A DNA stretch of 64,000 nt from Caulobacter sp. CCH9-E1. Lineage in GTDB: Bacteria > Pseudomonadota > Alphaproteobacteria > Caulobacterales > Caulobacteraceae. Positions 9,205-18,713 of the stretch are shown piece after piece. The notes under the pieces are model-generated. The model did not search any database. It was not told the DNA's origin and saw nothing but the letters and a program-made list of their open reading frames with translations. The translations under genes and the position numbers were made by a program. Location of the stretch: NCBI RefSeq assembly GCF_001556515.1, contig NZ_LSJA01000038.1:1-64000 (forward strand), given 5' to 3'. Within the stretch, counting starts at the first letter, position 1. Each line of letters starts with the position of its first letter.

Positions 9205-10368
9205 ATGTCCGGATTCTGGTTGACCGAAGAGCAGGAAGCCATTCGCGAAGGCGTCGCCAAGGTGTGCGCGGCCTTCGACGACGAATACTGGCGCCGCACC
9301 GACGAGACCGGAAACTTCCCCGAGGAATTCGTCGCCGCCATCGCCGAGGGCGGCTGGCTGGGCGTGGCCATGCCCGAGAGCGTCGGCGGGGCCGGCCTTG
9401 GCCTGACCGAGGCGGCGATCATGATGCAGACCGTGGCCCAGTCTGGCGCGGGCTTCTCGGGCGCCTCGGCCATCCACCTCAACATCTTCGGCCCGATGCC
9501 GCTGGTGAAGTTCGGATCCGACGAGCAGCGTGAGCGCCTGCTGCCCCGGATCATCTCCGGCGAGGACAAGATGTGCTTCGCCGTCACCGAGCCGAACTCG
9601 GGTCTCGACACCTCCAGCCTCGAAACGCGGGCCGAGAAGGTCGATGGCGGCTATCGCCTGAACGGGCGGAAGATCTGGACCACCGGCGCCCAGCGCGCCA
9701 ACAAGATTCTGATCATCGCCCGCACCACACCTAAGGATCAGTGCGCCAAGCCGACCCAGGGCCTGTCGCTGTTCTATACCGACCGCGAGAAGATCGAGGC
9801 CAAGCCGATCCCGAAGATGGGCCGCAAGGCGGTCGAATGTAACATGCTCTTCATCGAGGACCTGTTCGTCCCGGCGCAGGATCTGGTCGGCGAGGAGGGC
9901 AAGGGCTTTCAGTACCTGCTGCACGGCCTGAACCCCGAGCGCGTGCTGTTCGCCGCCGAGGCCATCGGCCTGGGCCGCGCCGCGCTGGCCAAGGCGTCCA
10001 CCTACGCCAAGGAGCGGGTCGTGTTCGGCCGGCCGATCGGCCAGAACCAGGGCGTCGCCCACCCGCTGGCCAAGTCGTGGGCCGAGCTGGAGGCCGCCAA
10101 CCTTTTGGCCTTCAAGGCCGCGGCCCTCTACGACGCGGGCCAGGAGTGCGGGGCCGAGGCCAACGCGGCCAAGTACCTGGGCGCCGAGGCGGGCTTCCAC
10201 GCCTGCGAGGCCTCGGTGCTGGCCCACGGCGGCATGGGCTACGCCAAGGAATACGACGTCGAGCGCTACTTCCGCGAGGCGATGATCGCCCGCATCGCGC
10301 CGATCAGCCGTGAGATGATTCTGAACTACATCGCCGAGCGCGTGCTGGGCCTGCCGAAGAGCTACTGA
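9205..10368 (+). CDS. Acyl-CoA dehydrogenase
   Basis: A 387-residue flavoprotein of the acyl-CoA dehydrogenase family, catalysing alpha-beta desaturation of acyl-CoA in fatty-acid or branched-chain catabolism. Domain order is normal: helical N-terminal domain, beta domain with FAVTEPNSGLDTSSLETRA, and C-terminal helical domain with RVVFGRPIGQNQGV and HGGMGYAKEYDVERYFREA. It lies 34 bases after the ThiO-like gene with its own start. The substrate chain length cannot be read from the sequence. A strong hairpin follows the stop. Confidence 0.93.
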   Translation: MSGFWLTEEQEAIREGVAKVCAAFDDEYWRRTDETGNFPEEFVAAIAEGGWLGVAMPESVGGAGLGLTEAAIMMQTVAQSGAGFSGASAIHLNIFGPMPLVKFGSDEQRERLLPRIISGEDKMCFAVTEPNSGLDTSSLETRAEKVDGGYRLNGRKIWTTGAQRANKILIIARTTPKDQCAKPTQGLSLFYTDREKIEAKPIPKMGRKAVECNMLFIEDLFVPAQDLVGEEGKGFQYLLHGLNPERVLFAAEAIGLGRAALAKASTYAKERVVFGRPIGQNQGVAHPLAKSWAELEAANLLAFKAAALYDAGQECGAEANAAKYLGAEAGFHACEASVLAHGGMGYAKEYDVERYFREAMIARIAPISREMILNYIAERVLGLPKSY

Positions 10369-10384
10369 GCGACCAACAAAAGAT

Positions 10385-10414
10385 GGCCGGGTCGCTGGAA
10401 GGCGCGACCCGGCC
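10385..10414. terminator. Bidirectional terminator between convergent genes
   Basis: A perfect 11-bp stem, GGCCGGGTCGC (10385-10395) with GCGACCCGGCC (10404-10414), and an 8-base loop. It sits between the acyl-CoA dehydrogenase and the convergent TonB gene. In the minus direction it is followed by a T-rich ATCTTTTGTTGG. Confidence 0.8.
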
Positions 10415-10440
10415 GCCGTTTCAACGCCGGAGGAGGGCTG

Positions 10441-11151
10441 TCAGCCCGCGTTGAACCGGATCGGGATGCTGACGCTGGCGCCGTCGACCGGCTCGCCGTT
10501 TTCCATCTGCGGCTTCATCTTGAAGAAGCGCGAGATCTTCAGGGCCGCGGCGCCGAAGCCCTGGCTGGCGGGCGTCTCCGAGATCACCGCGCAGTCGCGC
10601 ACCGTCCCATTCACCGCCACCGTGCAGCTCAGCGTCGCCGAGCCCGAGACGCCCAGCTGCTGGGCCCTTTCGGGATAGTAGCGCGCGACCTCGTCGCCGG
10701 ACGGAATGCGCAGCCAGTTGGCCCGAGTGATCACCTTGGGCGGAGGCGCGGGCGTCGTCGTGGGGGCGACAGGGACCGTCGGCAGGGTCACGGGACCGGG
10801 CGCAGTCGGCGTGTCGACCTCCACCGGCTTGATCGGCAGCGGATCCGGCGTGGGCAGGGGCGTCGGGACCGGCGTGTGCAGGCGAATCTGATTCTGCCTT
10901 GGCGTTGTCGGTTGCTGCGGCGGCGGGGGAGGCGGCGGCTTGGGCGTGTAAACCTGTTCGATCACGAACGGGTTTTCGGGCTCGGCCGTCGGCAGCGGCT
11001 GGTTCCACTTCTGATAGGCCAGGTAGCCGATCAGCATCAGGTGCGCGGCGGCCGAAACGCCGAGCCCCGCGATCAACACGGGAGACGGCTTGCGGGGCGC
11101 CTCGTCCAGGCCTGGAATGCCGGAGCCATTGGGATTCAGGGCCAGAGCCAT
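10441..11151 (-). CDS. TonB-family energy transducer
   Basis: A 236-residue TonB-like protein. A single N-terminal anchor helix ([20 protein letters not shown], about residues 27-46) leads into a long periplasmic Pro/Thr-rich spacer with a run of eight prolines. The C-terminal TonB domain contains [20 protein letters not shown] and [19 protein letters not shown]. It transmits proton-motive energy to outer-membrane receptors. No exbB/exbD are adjacent, so the motor must be encoded elsewhere. It could serve any of the four receptors in this window. Confidence 0.9.
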   Translation of the reverse strand: MALALNPNGSGIPGLDEAPRKPSPVLIAGLGVSAAAHLMLIGYLAYQKWNQPLPTAEPENPFVIEQVYTPKPPPPPPPQQPTTPRQNQIRLHTPVPTPLPTPDPLPIKPVEVDTPTAPGPVTLPTVPVAPTTTPAPPPKVITRANWLRIPSGDEVARYYPERAQQLGVSGSATLSCTVAVNGTVRDCAVISETPASQGFGAAALKISRFFKMKPQMENGEPVDGASVSIPIRFNAG

Positions 11152-11303
11152 ATCGATCTCCCTAGCGAAAATTACATTCGTAGGATCAGATCAGCACGGG
11201 GGTGCGCCCCTGTAAATTGACAATCGTAATCTCCTGCCGATTTTTCTTACAATCGTACGATCCCCTGCGGCATCTCGTCTCCCAGACGGAGCGCGCGGAA
11301 CGT

Positions 11304-11322
11304 GGTTAATTCTGAATTAACC
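11304..11322 (+). promoter_or_regulatory. CtrA box upstream of the lytic transglycosylase
   Basis: TTAA (11306-11309), seven bases, then TTAA (11317-11320) followed by CC. This matches the TTAA-N7-TTAAC consensus of the cell-cycle regulator CtrA of Caulobacter exactly. It lies 24 bases before the ATG of the transglycosylase. The sequence also forms the inverted repeat GGTTAAT/ATTAACC. Confidence 0.7.
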
Positions 11323-11345
11323 ATGATCGCCGACTCCTGAGGCCC

Positions 11346-12224
11346 ATGCCCGCCGTAGGTTCCATTCGCAGCGTCGTCGAGTCGGCCATCCAGCGCGCCT
11401 CCAGCGCGACGGGCGTCGACTTCTCGTTCCTGATGGGTACGGCCAAGCGCGAGAGCGGCTTCAACCCCGGCGCCAAGGCTCGCACCTCGTCGGCTTCTGG
11501 CCTGTTCCAGTTCGTCGACCAGACCTGGCTGGCCACGCTGAAGAAGCACGGCTCCAAGTATGGCTACGCTCGCTACGCGGACCTGATCACGCAAAGTCCC
11601 GATGGTCGCTATCGCGTAAACGGCGACGAGGCGCGCAAGGCGGTGTTGGGCCTGAAAATGGATCCGCACGCCGCGTCGCTGATGGCCGGCGAGCTGACCT
11701 CGGACCACGCCTCGTACCTGCGCGGCCGGGTGGGGCGCTCGCCCACGGCCGGCGAGCTCTACGCCGCTCACTTCCTGGGGCCGCAAGGCTCGGCCAGGCT
11801 GATCCAGGCGGCGAACGCCTCGCCCGGCGCCAATGCCGCCGCGATGTTCCCCGAGGCCGCCCAGGCCAACCGCTCGATCTTCTATCGCGATGGCCGTCCG
11901 ACCACCGTCGGCGAGCTCTACGCCAACCTGACCAAGACGGGCGGCGCCACGCGGATCGCCGATCCGGCCCCGTCTCGCGCGACCGATGGCGATCAGGGCT
12001 TCATGCAGTACGCTAGCAGCCGTCGCCTGGAGCACATCCAGCAGCAGGAGGCGGTGATGAACCTGATCCTGCGCGGCTCGCAGGATGTCGGCGACCCCTT
12101 CGGCGGCGCGGGTTCGTCCGGCTCCTCGGGCATGGGCGCGGGTCAGCGCCTGGCGAGCTCGATGTTCTCGGCCGAGATGCTGCGCGTGCTGGCCGACGCC
12201 AACGACAAGATCAAGCAGCGCTGA
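11346..12224 (+). CDS. Lytic transglycosylase (SLT-type), probably CtrA-controlled
   Basis: A 292-residue protein with a soluble lytic transglycosylase domain in the N-terminal half. The catalytic Glu is in MGTAKRESGFNPGAKA, followed by SASGLFQFVDQTWL. The enzyme would cleave the peptidoglycan glycan strand with formation of 1,6-anhydro-MurNAc. No clear signal peptide is seen, so it may be exported by another route, as flagellum- or pilus-associated transglycosylases are. The C-terminal half is Gly/Ser-rich and of unknown role. A CtrA box just upstream fits a role in polar development. The end overlaps the convergent CoA transferase by 14 bases. Confidence 0.88.
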   Translation: MPAVGSIRSVVESAIQRASSATGVDFSFLMGTAKRESGFNPGAKARTSSASGLFQFVDQTWLATLKKHGSKYGYARYADLITQSPDGRYRVNGDEARKAVLGLKMDPHAASLMAGELTSDHASYLRGRVGRSPTAGELYAAHFLGPQGSARLIQAANASPGANAAAMFPEAAQANRSIFYRDGRPTTVGELYANLTKTGGATRIADPAPSRATDGDQGFMQYASSRRLEHIQQQEAVMNLILRGSQDVGDPFGGAGSSGSSGMGAGQRLASSMFSAEMLRVLADANDKIKQR

Positions 12225-13401
12225 TCGCGGTCAGCGCCGCGACCTTTTTCTCGTCCCAGCCCAGTTCCCGGAACACCGCCGCCGTGTCCGCGCCGAGCAT
12301 CGGCGCTGGGCCTCGCGGTCCATCCTCCGCGCCGGGAAAACGGGCTGGAGCGGCCGGCGCGCGGAACGTCCCGCCGCGTCCATCCGGCGTCTGGACGAAG
12401 CAGCCCGCCGCCTCGGCCTGGGCGTCCTCGGCCAGTTCGCGCGGCGTCTGGTAGGGCGCCCAGGTGATGTCGCCAGCGTCCAGAGCTTCGGCCGCCTCGG
12501 CGTAGGTCATGGCCCCGAAGGCGGCGTCCAGGATGTCGACCAACGCCTCGCCGTGCTCGCGGCGGGCCTTGGCCGAGGCAAAGCGCGGGTCGTCGACCAG
12601 CTCAGGGCGTCCAGCGGCGGCGGCGATGCGGGGCCAGTCCACCGAGCCCTGGCGGGGCAGCAGGCAAATCCAGCGGCCGTCGGCGGTCTTGTAGAAGTTG
12701 GCGAGGGGCTGCACCGCCTCGCGCCGACCCCGCGTCGATGCCAGTTTCCCCAGGCGCAGCTGGATCGCCATGTCCGAGCCGATCGCATAGACGCCGGTCC
12801 GCAGCAGGGAGGTCTCGACAAGGCGTCCAGAGCCGGTTCGCTCGCGCTCATAGACGGCCGCCAGGATCGCCGAGACCGTCGCCAAAGATGTGACGTGGTC
12901 GCCCATGCCGGTGCGGATCGGGAAGGGTTCGGAGCCCTTCGGCGCGGTGATCGCGCCAACACCCGCACGCGACCAGAAGGCGGCCACGTCCATGCCGGGT
13001 TTGTCGGCGTCGGGACCGGTCAGGCCGTAGCCCGTCAGGCTGGCGTAGATCAGACGCGGATTGGCGGCCCGCAGGGTCTCATGATCGAGCCCGGCGCGGG
13101 CCAGGGCGGCGGGGCGGACATTGGTCAGGAAGACGTCGGCGGTCGCGACCAGGGCCTTCAGAGCCTCTCGGCCCAGGTCGCTGCGGATATCCAGCACAAC
13201 GGCCCGCTTGCCGCGGTTGTCGAGCTCGAAGACCGGATTGGCGTCCTGGTCCGAACCGATGGTGTCGAAGAAGCGCCGCATCGGATCGCCCTCCGGCGAC
13301 TCGACCTTGATCACGTCCGCGCCCCAGTCGGCCATGATCCCGGCGGCGCCCGGCGCGGCGATATAGGTCGCCAGTTCGACGACCCGCAGACCTTCCAGCA
13401 T
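12211..13401 (-). CDS. CaiB/BaiF family CoA transferase
   Basis: A 396-residue class III CoA transferase, moving CoA between carboxylic acids by way of an aspartyl-CoA thioester. The N terminus is typical (LRVVELATYIAAPGAAGIMADWGADVIKVE), with NRGKRAVVLD and NVRPAALARAGLD further in; the expected catalytic Asp is near KPGMDVAAFW. Only pieces of the longer motif are quoted as family landmarks. It is monocistronic. The substrate pair is unknown. Racemase-type members of the same family (alpha-methylacyl-CoA racemase) are less similar at the active site. Confidence 0.9.
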   Translation of the reverse strand: MLEGLRVVELATYIAAPGAAGIMADWGADVIKVESPEGDPMRRFFDTIGSDQDANPVFELDNRGKRAVVLDIRSDLGREALKALVATADVFLTNVRPAALARAGLDHETLRAANPRLIYASLTGYGLTGPDADKPGMDVAAFWSRAGVGAITAPKGSEPFPIRTGMGDHVTSLATVSAILAAVYERERTGSGRLVETSLLRTGVYAIGSDMAIQLRLGKLASTRGRREAVQPLANFYKTADGRWICLLPRQGSVDWPRIAAAAGRPELVDDPRFASAKARREHGEALVDILDAAFGAMTYAEAAEALDAGDITWAPYQTPRELAEDAQAEAAGCFVQTPDGRGGTFRAPAAPARFPGAEDGPRGPAPMLGADTAAVFRELGWDEKKVAALTAISAA

Positions 13402-13480
13402 CGCGTCCTCCCTTTTTTGAGCGAGGATGCAGGCCTGGTCGGAGCTTGGAAAGGTTTACCCAGGGGCAGGTGGTCGCGGG

Positions 13481-13900
13481 TTAGAAGGCAAGGCGGCCGG
13501 GAGGCTCGGTCTTCAAGATCCTAAGCCATCTTTCATGGCCGTCGCGGTCAGGCCAGCGGATGGCCTGCCCTGTCGAGAGGCCGATGAGGCCCGCTCCGAC
13601 CAGAGAAAGAACCGAGATCTTGCCGGAGGCGATGTCGGCTTCCTTCGGATAGACCAACAGGACAGAACGGGCCACGCCGTGGGCGTCGTCCTCGAACCGG
13701 ACGGTGGAGCGCATGCGCACGACTTGGCGGGGCATGTCATCGTCGGCCCGGATGTCCGCGCGTTGGATCTCCCGCAGCAGCATTTCGGCCGCGACAGGCG
13801 TGGCCTGCTCCATTTGCAGGGCCAGAGTGGATAGGCGTTCGACCTCGGTTTCGGCCATGATGATAGGAGGACGCGCGACGGCGTCCGCTTGCGAGCGCAT
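13481..13900 (-). CDS. Rnk/GreA-C-terminal-domain protein
   Basis: A 139-residue protein of the nucleoside-diphosphate-kinase-regulator (Rnk) type. The C-terminal FKBP-like GreA/GreB fold is recognised from VVRMRSTVRFEDD, RSVLLVYPKEADIASGKIS and VLSLVGAGLIGLSTGQAIRW. These proteins bind RNA polymerase near the secondary channel. The N-terminal part is a short helical segment rather than the full GreA coiled coil. The start at 13900 has GGAG 7 bases upstream and is preferred to the ATG at 13858. It stands alone in transcription. Confidence 0.85.
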   Translation of the reverse strand: MRSQADAVARPPIIMAETEVERLSTLALQMEQATPVAAEMLLREIQRADIRADDDMPRQVVRMRSTVRFEDDAHGVARSVLLVYPKEADIASGKISVLSLVGAGLIGLSTGQAIRWPDRDGHERWLRILKTEPPGRLAF

Positions 13901-14130
13901 GGAAGGCTCCAGGCAGGAAATGAAGACGTGACGGCGCGCGTGGGGGCGGGCCGTCAGAGGGGGTTGTCGATGATGTTCGCCCCGAACGCCCGCGACGCAC
14001 GCGCGGAAGGTTCGGGGCTAGGAGCCTGCGAGAAGGCTACCGCCGTGATGGCGAAAACGCCGGAAGGTCGGGCGCGAAAACATACGCCATTCTCCATCCA
14101 GGACCCGGCTTGTCAAACCCGACGCGGGCC

Positions 14131-15918
14131 TTAGGCCGCCTGCGAGCGCGCGAGATTGCGATCCAGCGCCGCCGCGTCGGCGACGGCCCGCGCCACGCCC
14201 GCCACGCTGACCGGCTTGCGCAGCACGATGTCGGCGCCGGCGTCGAGGCTTTCGCGGGCTTCGTCGGAGTCGCCGTCGATCATGGCGATGATCGGCGCGC
14301 GTCGATTGGGACCGTCAGTTTCGCGCAGGGCCTTGGCGGCGGCGGGGCCATCCATCACCGGCATGCGGCCGTCCAGCATCAGGAGGTCGAACTCGGCGAT
14401 CCGGGCCAGGTCCACCGCGCGGCGGCCGTTCTGGGCGTGGACGACCTGATGGCCCAACTGCTCGAGGATGGCGCGCAGCATGGCTGCGTTCAAAGCGTCG
14501 TCCTCGGCGATCAGGACCCGCATCGCGCGCGGCGCGCCCAGGGGATCGGCGGCGGTCGCAAGGTCGTGCGAGCCGCGCTCGGCCAGCGGATCGAACGGCA
14601 GGCGCAGGGTGAAGCAGCTGCCGACGCCCATGGCGCTGCTGGCGTCCAAGGCGCCGCCCATCAGCTTGGAGAGCTGACGCGACAGCGACAGGCCCAGGCC
14701 CGCGCCGTTGACGCCCGCGCCGGTGCGCTCCACGCGGCGGAACGGCTCGAAGGCCAGTTCCAGCTCCTCGGGCGTCAGACCAGGACCCGTGTCGGCGACT
14801 TCGACGGCCACGTGGTCGTCCCGCAGCTCAAGGCGCACCTCGATACGACCGCGCACGGTGTACTTCACCGCGTTGCTGAGCAGGTTGGACATGATTTGGC
14901 GCGTGCGCAGGGGATCGGCGACGGTCGCCCCGCGATCCAGGCTCAGCAGCAGCGGGTCGATATGCACTGACAGCTCCAGGCCCTTGGCGCCGGCGTGCGG
15001 TTTTTCCAGGAGCACCAGATCCTGGATCAGGCGGACGGGGTCGAAGGGCTGCGTGTCGACGCTGAGGCGGCCGGATTCCGCGGTCTCGGAGTCGAGCGTC
15101 GCGTTCAACACGGCGATCAGATCCTGGGCGGCGTCCAGCGCGGCGTTCAACTGCTCGCGCGACGGCGCGGCGCGCCCGCCGCGACCGGCGGCGGCGGCCA
15201 GGACGTGGGTGACGCCGGTCAGGCCGTTGCGGATTTCGTGGCTCAGCGTCGCGACGATGTCGGACTTGGAGCGCGCCGTGCGTTCGGCGGTCTCGAGCAC
15301 GCGCAGGCGCTCGTCGACCAACTGCTCGTGCTGGACCGAAAGGTCGTGTTGTCGACGCAGGGCGCGGTTGTGGATCATGGCCAAAGCCAGGGCCAGCGCC
15401 GTGGCGCCCCAGGTCAGCTCCAAGCCCGAACGCGGGGCGGGGCCTGTGAACTGGGCGATCAGCGGGCCGGCGGCCGCGAGCGGCGTGACGATCAGCAGGG
15501 CGGGCAGGTAGGGCGCGGAGAAGAACGCGCACAGCACCGCTCCGGCCGTCGCCAGCATCAGCAAGGTCTCGCGCGCCGGACCGGCGCTGGCCGCGAAGGC
15601 CGAGATCTGCGCGACCGCCATGGCCCACAGCGCCCCGCAGGCCACATGGATGCGGGCGCGGCGTCTCAGGTCCCGCGACGCGTCGTCGCGCAGCCAATTC
15701 ACGGCGAGATAGAAGGCGCCCCAGTTGATCGCGAAGATCGCGAAGCTGGCCGTCATCCAGATGCTGTTGGCGGCGAAGGACGCGACCCAGACGAACAGCG
15801 GCAGGCTGACGGCGAAAACCCCCAGGGCGTAAGGCAGCAGCGCGGCCTGGGCGTCGAGAGCCTTGGCCAGCTGCGCGCTTCCCGCGGGGTCTTCGGTCTG
15901 GCGGCGCTCGGCGAGCAA
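14131..15918 (-). CDS. Membrane hybrid histidine kinase
   Basis: A 595-residue sensor kinase. The N-terminal 180 residues form about six membrane helices with little periplasmic domain. A HisKA dimerisation domain has the phosphorylated His227 (ATLSHEIRNGLTG). The ATP-binding domain has the N box (MSNLLSNAVKYT) and G boxes (VADTGPGL, GAGLGLSLS). A C-terminal receiver domain carries Asp516 (LLMLDGRMPVMDG). The autokinase can thus relay to its own receiver and probably to a phosphotransferase such as ChpT. The predicted start is a TTG at 15918 and is uncertain. No partner regulator is adjacent. The signal is unknown. Confidence 0.92.
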   Translation of the reverse strand: MLAERRQTEDPAGSAQLAKALDAQAALLPYALGVFAVSLPLFVWVASFAANSIWMTASFAIFAINWGAFYLAVNWLRDDASRDLRRRARIHVACGALWAMAVAQISAFAASAGPARETLLMLATAGAVLCAFFSAPYLPALLIVTPLAAAGPLIAQFTGPAPRSGLELTWGATALALALAMIHNRALRRQHDLSVQHEQLVDERLRVLETAERTARSKSDIVATLSHEIRNGLTGVTHVLAAAAGRGGRAAPSREQLNAALDAAQDLIAVLNATLDSETAESGRLSVDTQPFDPVRLIQDLVLLEKPHAGAKGLELSVHIDPLLLSLDRGATVADPLRTRQIMSNLLSNAVKYTVRGRIEVRLELRDDHVAVEVADTGPGLTPEELELAFEPFRRVERTGAGVNGAGLGLSLSRQLSKLMGGALDASSAMGVGSCFTLRLPFDPLAERGSHDLATAADPLGAPRAMRVLIAEDDALNAAMLRAILEQLGHQVVHAQNGRRAVDLARIAEFDLLMLDGRMPVMDGPAAAKALRETDGPNRRAPIIAMIDGDSDEARESLDAGADIVLRKPVSVAGVARAVADAAALDRNLARSQAA

Positions 15919-16121
15919 AGGCGCGTTCCTCTTGATAGGCCGGGCACCTTAGGCGCGCGTCCTTTGCTCGGGGTTACGTCACATCGTTAATCGCTGGCTT
16001 CGCGGCGCAAACAATCGTTAAGCCTAACAACTGATGATCGTGACTCGCGAAACGCCCTTGAGGGCGCTTCCCGCAGACGCACGACAGGTTTCGACGCAAC
16101 CCTCGGTCCGGACGGACGCCC

Positions 16122-17255
16122 TTGGCCACGACGCGCGCAGCACTGACCGAATCCGACATCCGGATGCTCGTGAAGGGCGCCACCGCCGATGAACGCGCCC
16201 TGGCGGCCCACAAGCTATGCCGCAAGATCGACCGCGCCGAACTCACCGAAGAGGATCGCCAGGTCGCTCACGACATCCTGCGGGTGATGGCCGCCGACGC
16301 CGCCGAGCTGGTGCGTCGCGCCATGGCGGTGACGCTGAAGAGCTCCAAGATCCTGCCGCACGACGTCGCCATGCGGTTGGCCCGCGACATCGAGCTGGTC
16401 AGCCTGCCGATCATCGCCTTCTCGCCGGTCTTCACCGATGCGGATCTGGCCGAGATCATCCGCGTCGGCGGTCCCGCCCGGCAACTGGCGGTCGCCAAGC
16501 GCCCGAAGCTCTCCAGCCGGATCACCGCCCAGCTGGTCGAGGAGGCGGGGGAGGAGGCTGTCGCCACGGCCTGCGCCAACGACAACGCGCGCTTCTCAGA
16601 GGTCTCGCTGAAGAAGGCGCTGTCGCGGTTCTCCAAGTCCGAGCAGGTGCTGCAGGCCGTCGCCTACCGCGCCACCCTGCCCATGGCCGTGGCCGAGCGC
16701 TTGATCGACATGGTCGGCGATCAGCTGCGTGACCACATCCTGACCCACCACGCCCTGTCGGCCGAGCTGACGCTGGAGCTGATCGTCGACGCCAAGGAAC
16801 GGGCGACGATCGATCTGGTGGACCAGGCCGGCCGGACCGCCGACCCGAAGGCCTTCGTCGCGCACCTGAACAGCGTCGGCCGGCTCTCGCCGTCGCTGCT
16901 TCTGCGCGCCCTCGCGCATGGGCACATGACCTTTTTCGAGTGGGGCGTGGCCGAGCTGGCGGGCGTCCCGCACCACCGCGCCTGGCTCATGATCCACGAT
17001 GCCGGCCCGCTGGGCCTGAAAGCCATCTGTGAGCACGCCGGCCTGCCCGAGCGTCTCTATTCGGCCTTCCGCGCCGGCGTGGACGCGTTCCACAGTCTGG
17101 AGTTCGACGGCGGAGATCAAGATCGCGAGCGGTTCCAGGAGCATATGATCCAGCGCTTCCTGACGTCGTCCCACGCCGCCTCTCGCGATGACACGGACTA
17201 TCTGCTGGAGCGCATGGACCGCAGCGCCGAGAAGCGGCGATCCGCCTCAGGCTGA
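16122..17255 (+). CDS. DUF2336 domain protein
   Basis: A 377-residue soluble, mostly helical protein of the DUF2336 family, common in Caulobacterales and Rhizobiales and often with HEAT-like repeats. Repeated helices recur through the protein (for example ALAAHKLCRKIDRAELT and PVFTDADLAEIIRVGG). No catalytic motif is seen. The start is a TTG at 16122, with GGACGGA upstream. It is divergent from the hybrid histidine kinase 200 bases away. The function is not known. Confidence 0.85.
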   Translation: MATTRAALTESDIRMLVKGATADERALAAHKLCRKIDRAELTEEDRQVAHDILRVMAADAAELVRRAMAVTLKSSKILPHDVAMRLARDIELVSLPIIAFSPVFTDADLAEIIRVGGPARQLAVAKRPKLSSRITAQLVEEAGEEAVATACANDNARFSEVSLKKALSRFSKSEQVLQAVAYRATLPMAVAERLIDMVGDQLRDHILTHHALSAELTLELIVDAKERATIDLVDQAGRTADPKAFVAHLNSVGRLSPSLLLRALAHGHMTFFEWGVAELAGVPHHRAWLMIHDAGPLGLKAICEHAGLPERLYSAFRAGVDAFHSLEFDGGDQDRERFQEHMIQRFLTSSHAASRDDTDYLLERMDRSAEKRRSASG

Positions 17256-17316
17256 GGTCGAACAATCGTTCGAATCCGGGCTGGCGGCTGGACCGTCGCG
17301 GCGCCAGACTATCGAC

Positions 17317-18081
17317 ATGTCCGACTCTTCGCAGGGCGCTGTTCGCCCGGCCGCGACCATACTGCTGCTTCGAGATGCTCCCGATTTCGAAGTCCTGATG
17401 GTCAAGCGGCATCATCAGATCGACTTCGCCGCCGGCGCCCTGGTCTTCCCGGGCGGCAAGAGCCATCAGGGCGACAGCGACCCACGCTGGCGCGACCATG
17501 CGCTGGGCTTCGAGGCGATCGGCCCTGACGACGCGGCCTTGCGGATCGCCGCCTTGCGGGAGGCCTACGAAGAGGCCGGCGTCCTGCTGGCTCGCGACCG
17601 CGACGGCGCGGCCTATGCCGGCGAGGCGGCAAAGGACATTCGCGCCGCGGTGGCCGAGGATCAGGTTCCATTCCTCGACGTGGTGGCGGATCTGGGCCTT
17701 CGCCTGGACCTCTCCGCCCTGACGGTCTTCGCCCGCTGGATCACGCCGAAGCTGATGCCCAAGCGGTTCGACACCTGGTTCTATGTCGCCCACGCGCCAC
17801 TGGCGCAGCAGGCGATCTGTGACGGGCACGAGGCCGTCGACGCCGAATGGATCGCGCCCCGCAGGGCGCTGGAAATGGCCGCCTCAGGGGCGCGCAAGGT
17901 GATCTTTCCCACGCGCATGAACCTGCAGCTGCTGGCGGAGAGCGCCGACCCGGCGGACGCGGTGCGGCGCGCGGCGGCGCGCGAGCTCGTCACGGTCGAG
18001 CCGTGGGTGGACGGGGAGGTCCTCCGCATCCCGGTCGAGGCGGGCTACGGCGCCGTCACCGAGCCCCTGGCGGCGCTTTAG
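17317..18081 (+). CDS. NUDIX hydrolase (NUDT19/RDCP-like)
   Basis: A 254-residue NUDIX hydrolase. The catalytic helix is present as LREAYEEAGVLLA, with the preceding glycine loop FPGGKSHQGD set unusually far from it by a long insertion, as in the NUDT19/NUDT7 group that cleaves CoA or nucleotide diphosphates. The ATG at 17317 gives the N terminus MSDSSQGAVRPAATILLL. It starts 61 bases after the DUF2336 gene. Its last 4 bases overlap the convergent lipoprotein gene. The substrate is inferred, not seen. Confidence 0.85.
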   Translation: MSDSSQGAVRPAATILLLRDAPDFEVLMVKRHHQIDFAAGALVFPGGKSHQGDSDPRWRDHALGFEAIGPDDAALRIAALREAYEEAGVLLARDRDGAAYAGEAAKDIRAAVAEDQVPFLDVVADLGLRLDLSALTVFARWITPKLMPKRFDTWFYVAHAPLAQQAICDGHEAVDAEWIAPRRALEMAASGARKVIFPTRMNLQLLAESADPADAVRRAAARELVTVEPWVDGEVLRIPVEAGYGAVTEPLAAL

Positions 18082-18713
18082 CCCGCGATCCCCGGTCCGG
18101 CCGCATTGGCCCAGGCGACGATCTGAGCCAGCACCTGGGCGACGGCCTTGTCATAGGCCGGCACGATCGCGGACACGCGGTTATCGGCCGCCTTCACGCG
18201 CGCCTCGAAGACCTGGTCGCCGACGAGGGCGCGATCTGTGTTGCGGTTCAGGACGCCGCGCACCCGCACCACGACTTCGGGCGCCGCCTTGGGCCCATTG
18301 ACGTAGTCGGTCTCGAAGGTCCGCACTTCCAGCCGCAGGACGAGATCGGCCTTGGCGATCTCGCCGCGGCCGATCAGGCGGGCGCGGCCCGGGTCGCTCT
18401 CGAACGCGCGGGCCACGGCCTCCTCGAACAACACGGAGGCCGCCGACACCCAGCGGGCGTCGGCGATATAGGCGACCTGGCCTTGGCTGCTGGTCAGGAT
18501 CCGGTCGCCGGCGGCGGCGCGGGTGAAGACCGTCGGCGCCTTCAGCACGCCGAACATGGCGCCGGGAGGCCCCTTGGGCGCGCTGACCTCGGCTTCCCCG
18601 AAGCGGTAGAGGCCCACGGGCTTTGCCTTGGGGAAGACGCTGATGCAGGCCGAGAGGCTGAAGGCCAGGGCCGTGACGCCCGCGAGGCGGACGATGGTGC
18701 GGATGGGGCTCAC
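18078..18713 (-). CDS. ABC-type transport auxiliary lipoprotein of the MCE operon
   Basis: A 211-residue lipoprotein. The signal sequence ends in the lipobox LSAC (LAFSLSACISVFPKA). The rest matches the ABC-transport auxiliary (PqiC-like) domain, with LEVRTFETDY and VRVRGVLNRNTDRALVGDQ. It would be anchored at the inner face of the outer membrane and help MCE-dependent lipid traffic. It is the last gene of the four-gene operon and overlaps the MlaD gene by 4 bases. Confidence 0.88.
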   Translation of the reverse strand: MSPIRTIVRLAGVTALAFSLSACISVFPKAKPVGLYRFGEAEVSAPKGPPGAMFGVLKAPTVFTRAAAGDRILTSSQGQVAYIADARWVSAASVLFEEAVARAFESDPGRARLIGRGEIAKADLVLRLEVRTFETDYVNGPKAAPEVVVRVRGVLNRNTDRALVGDQVFEARVKAADNRVSAIVPAYDKAVAQVLAQIVAWANAAGPGIAG

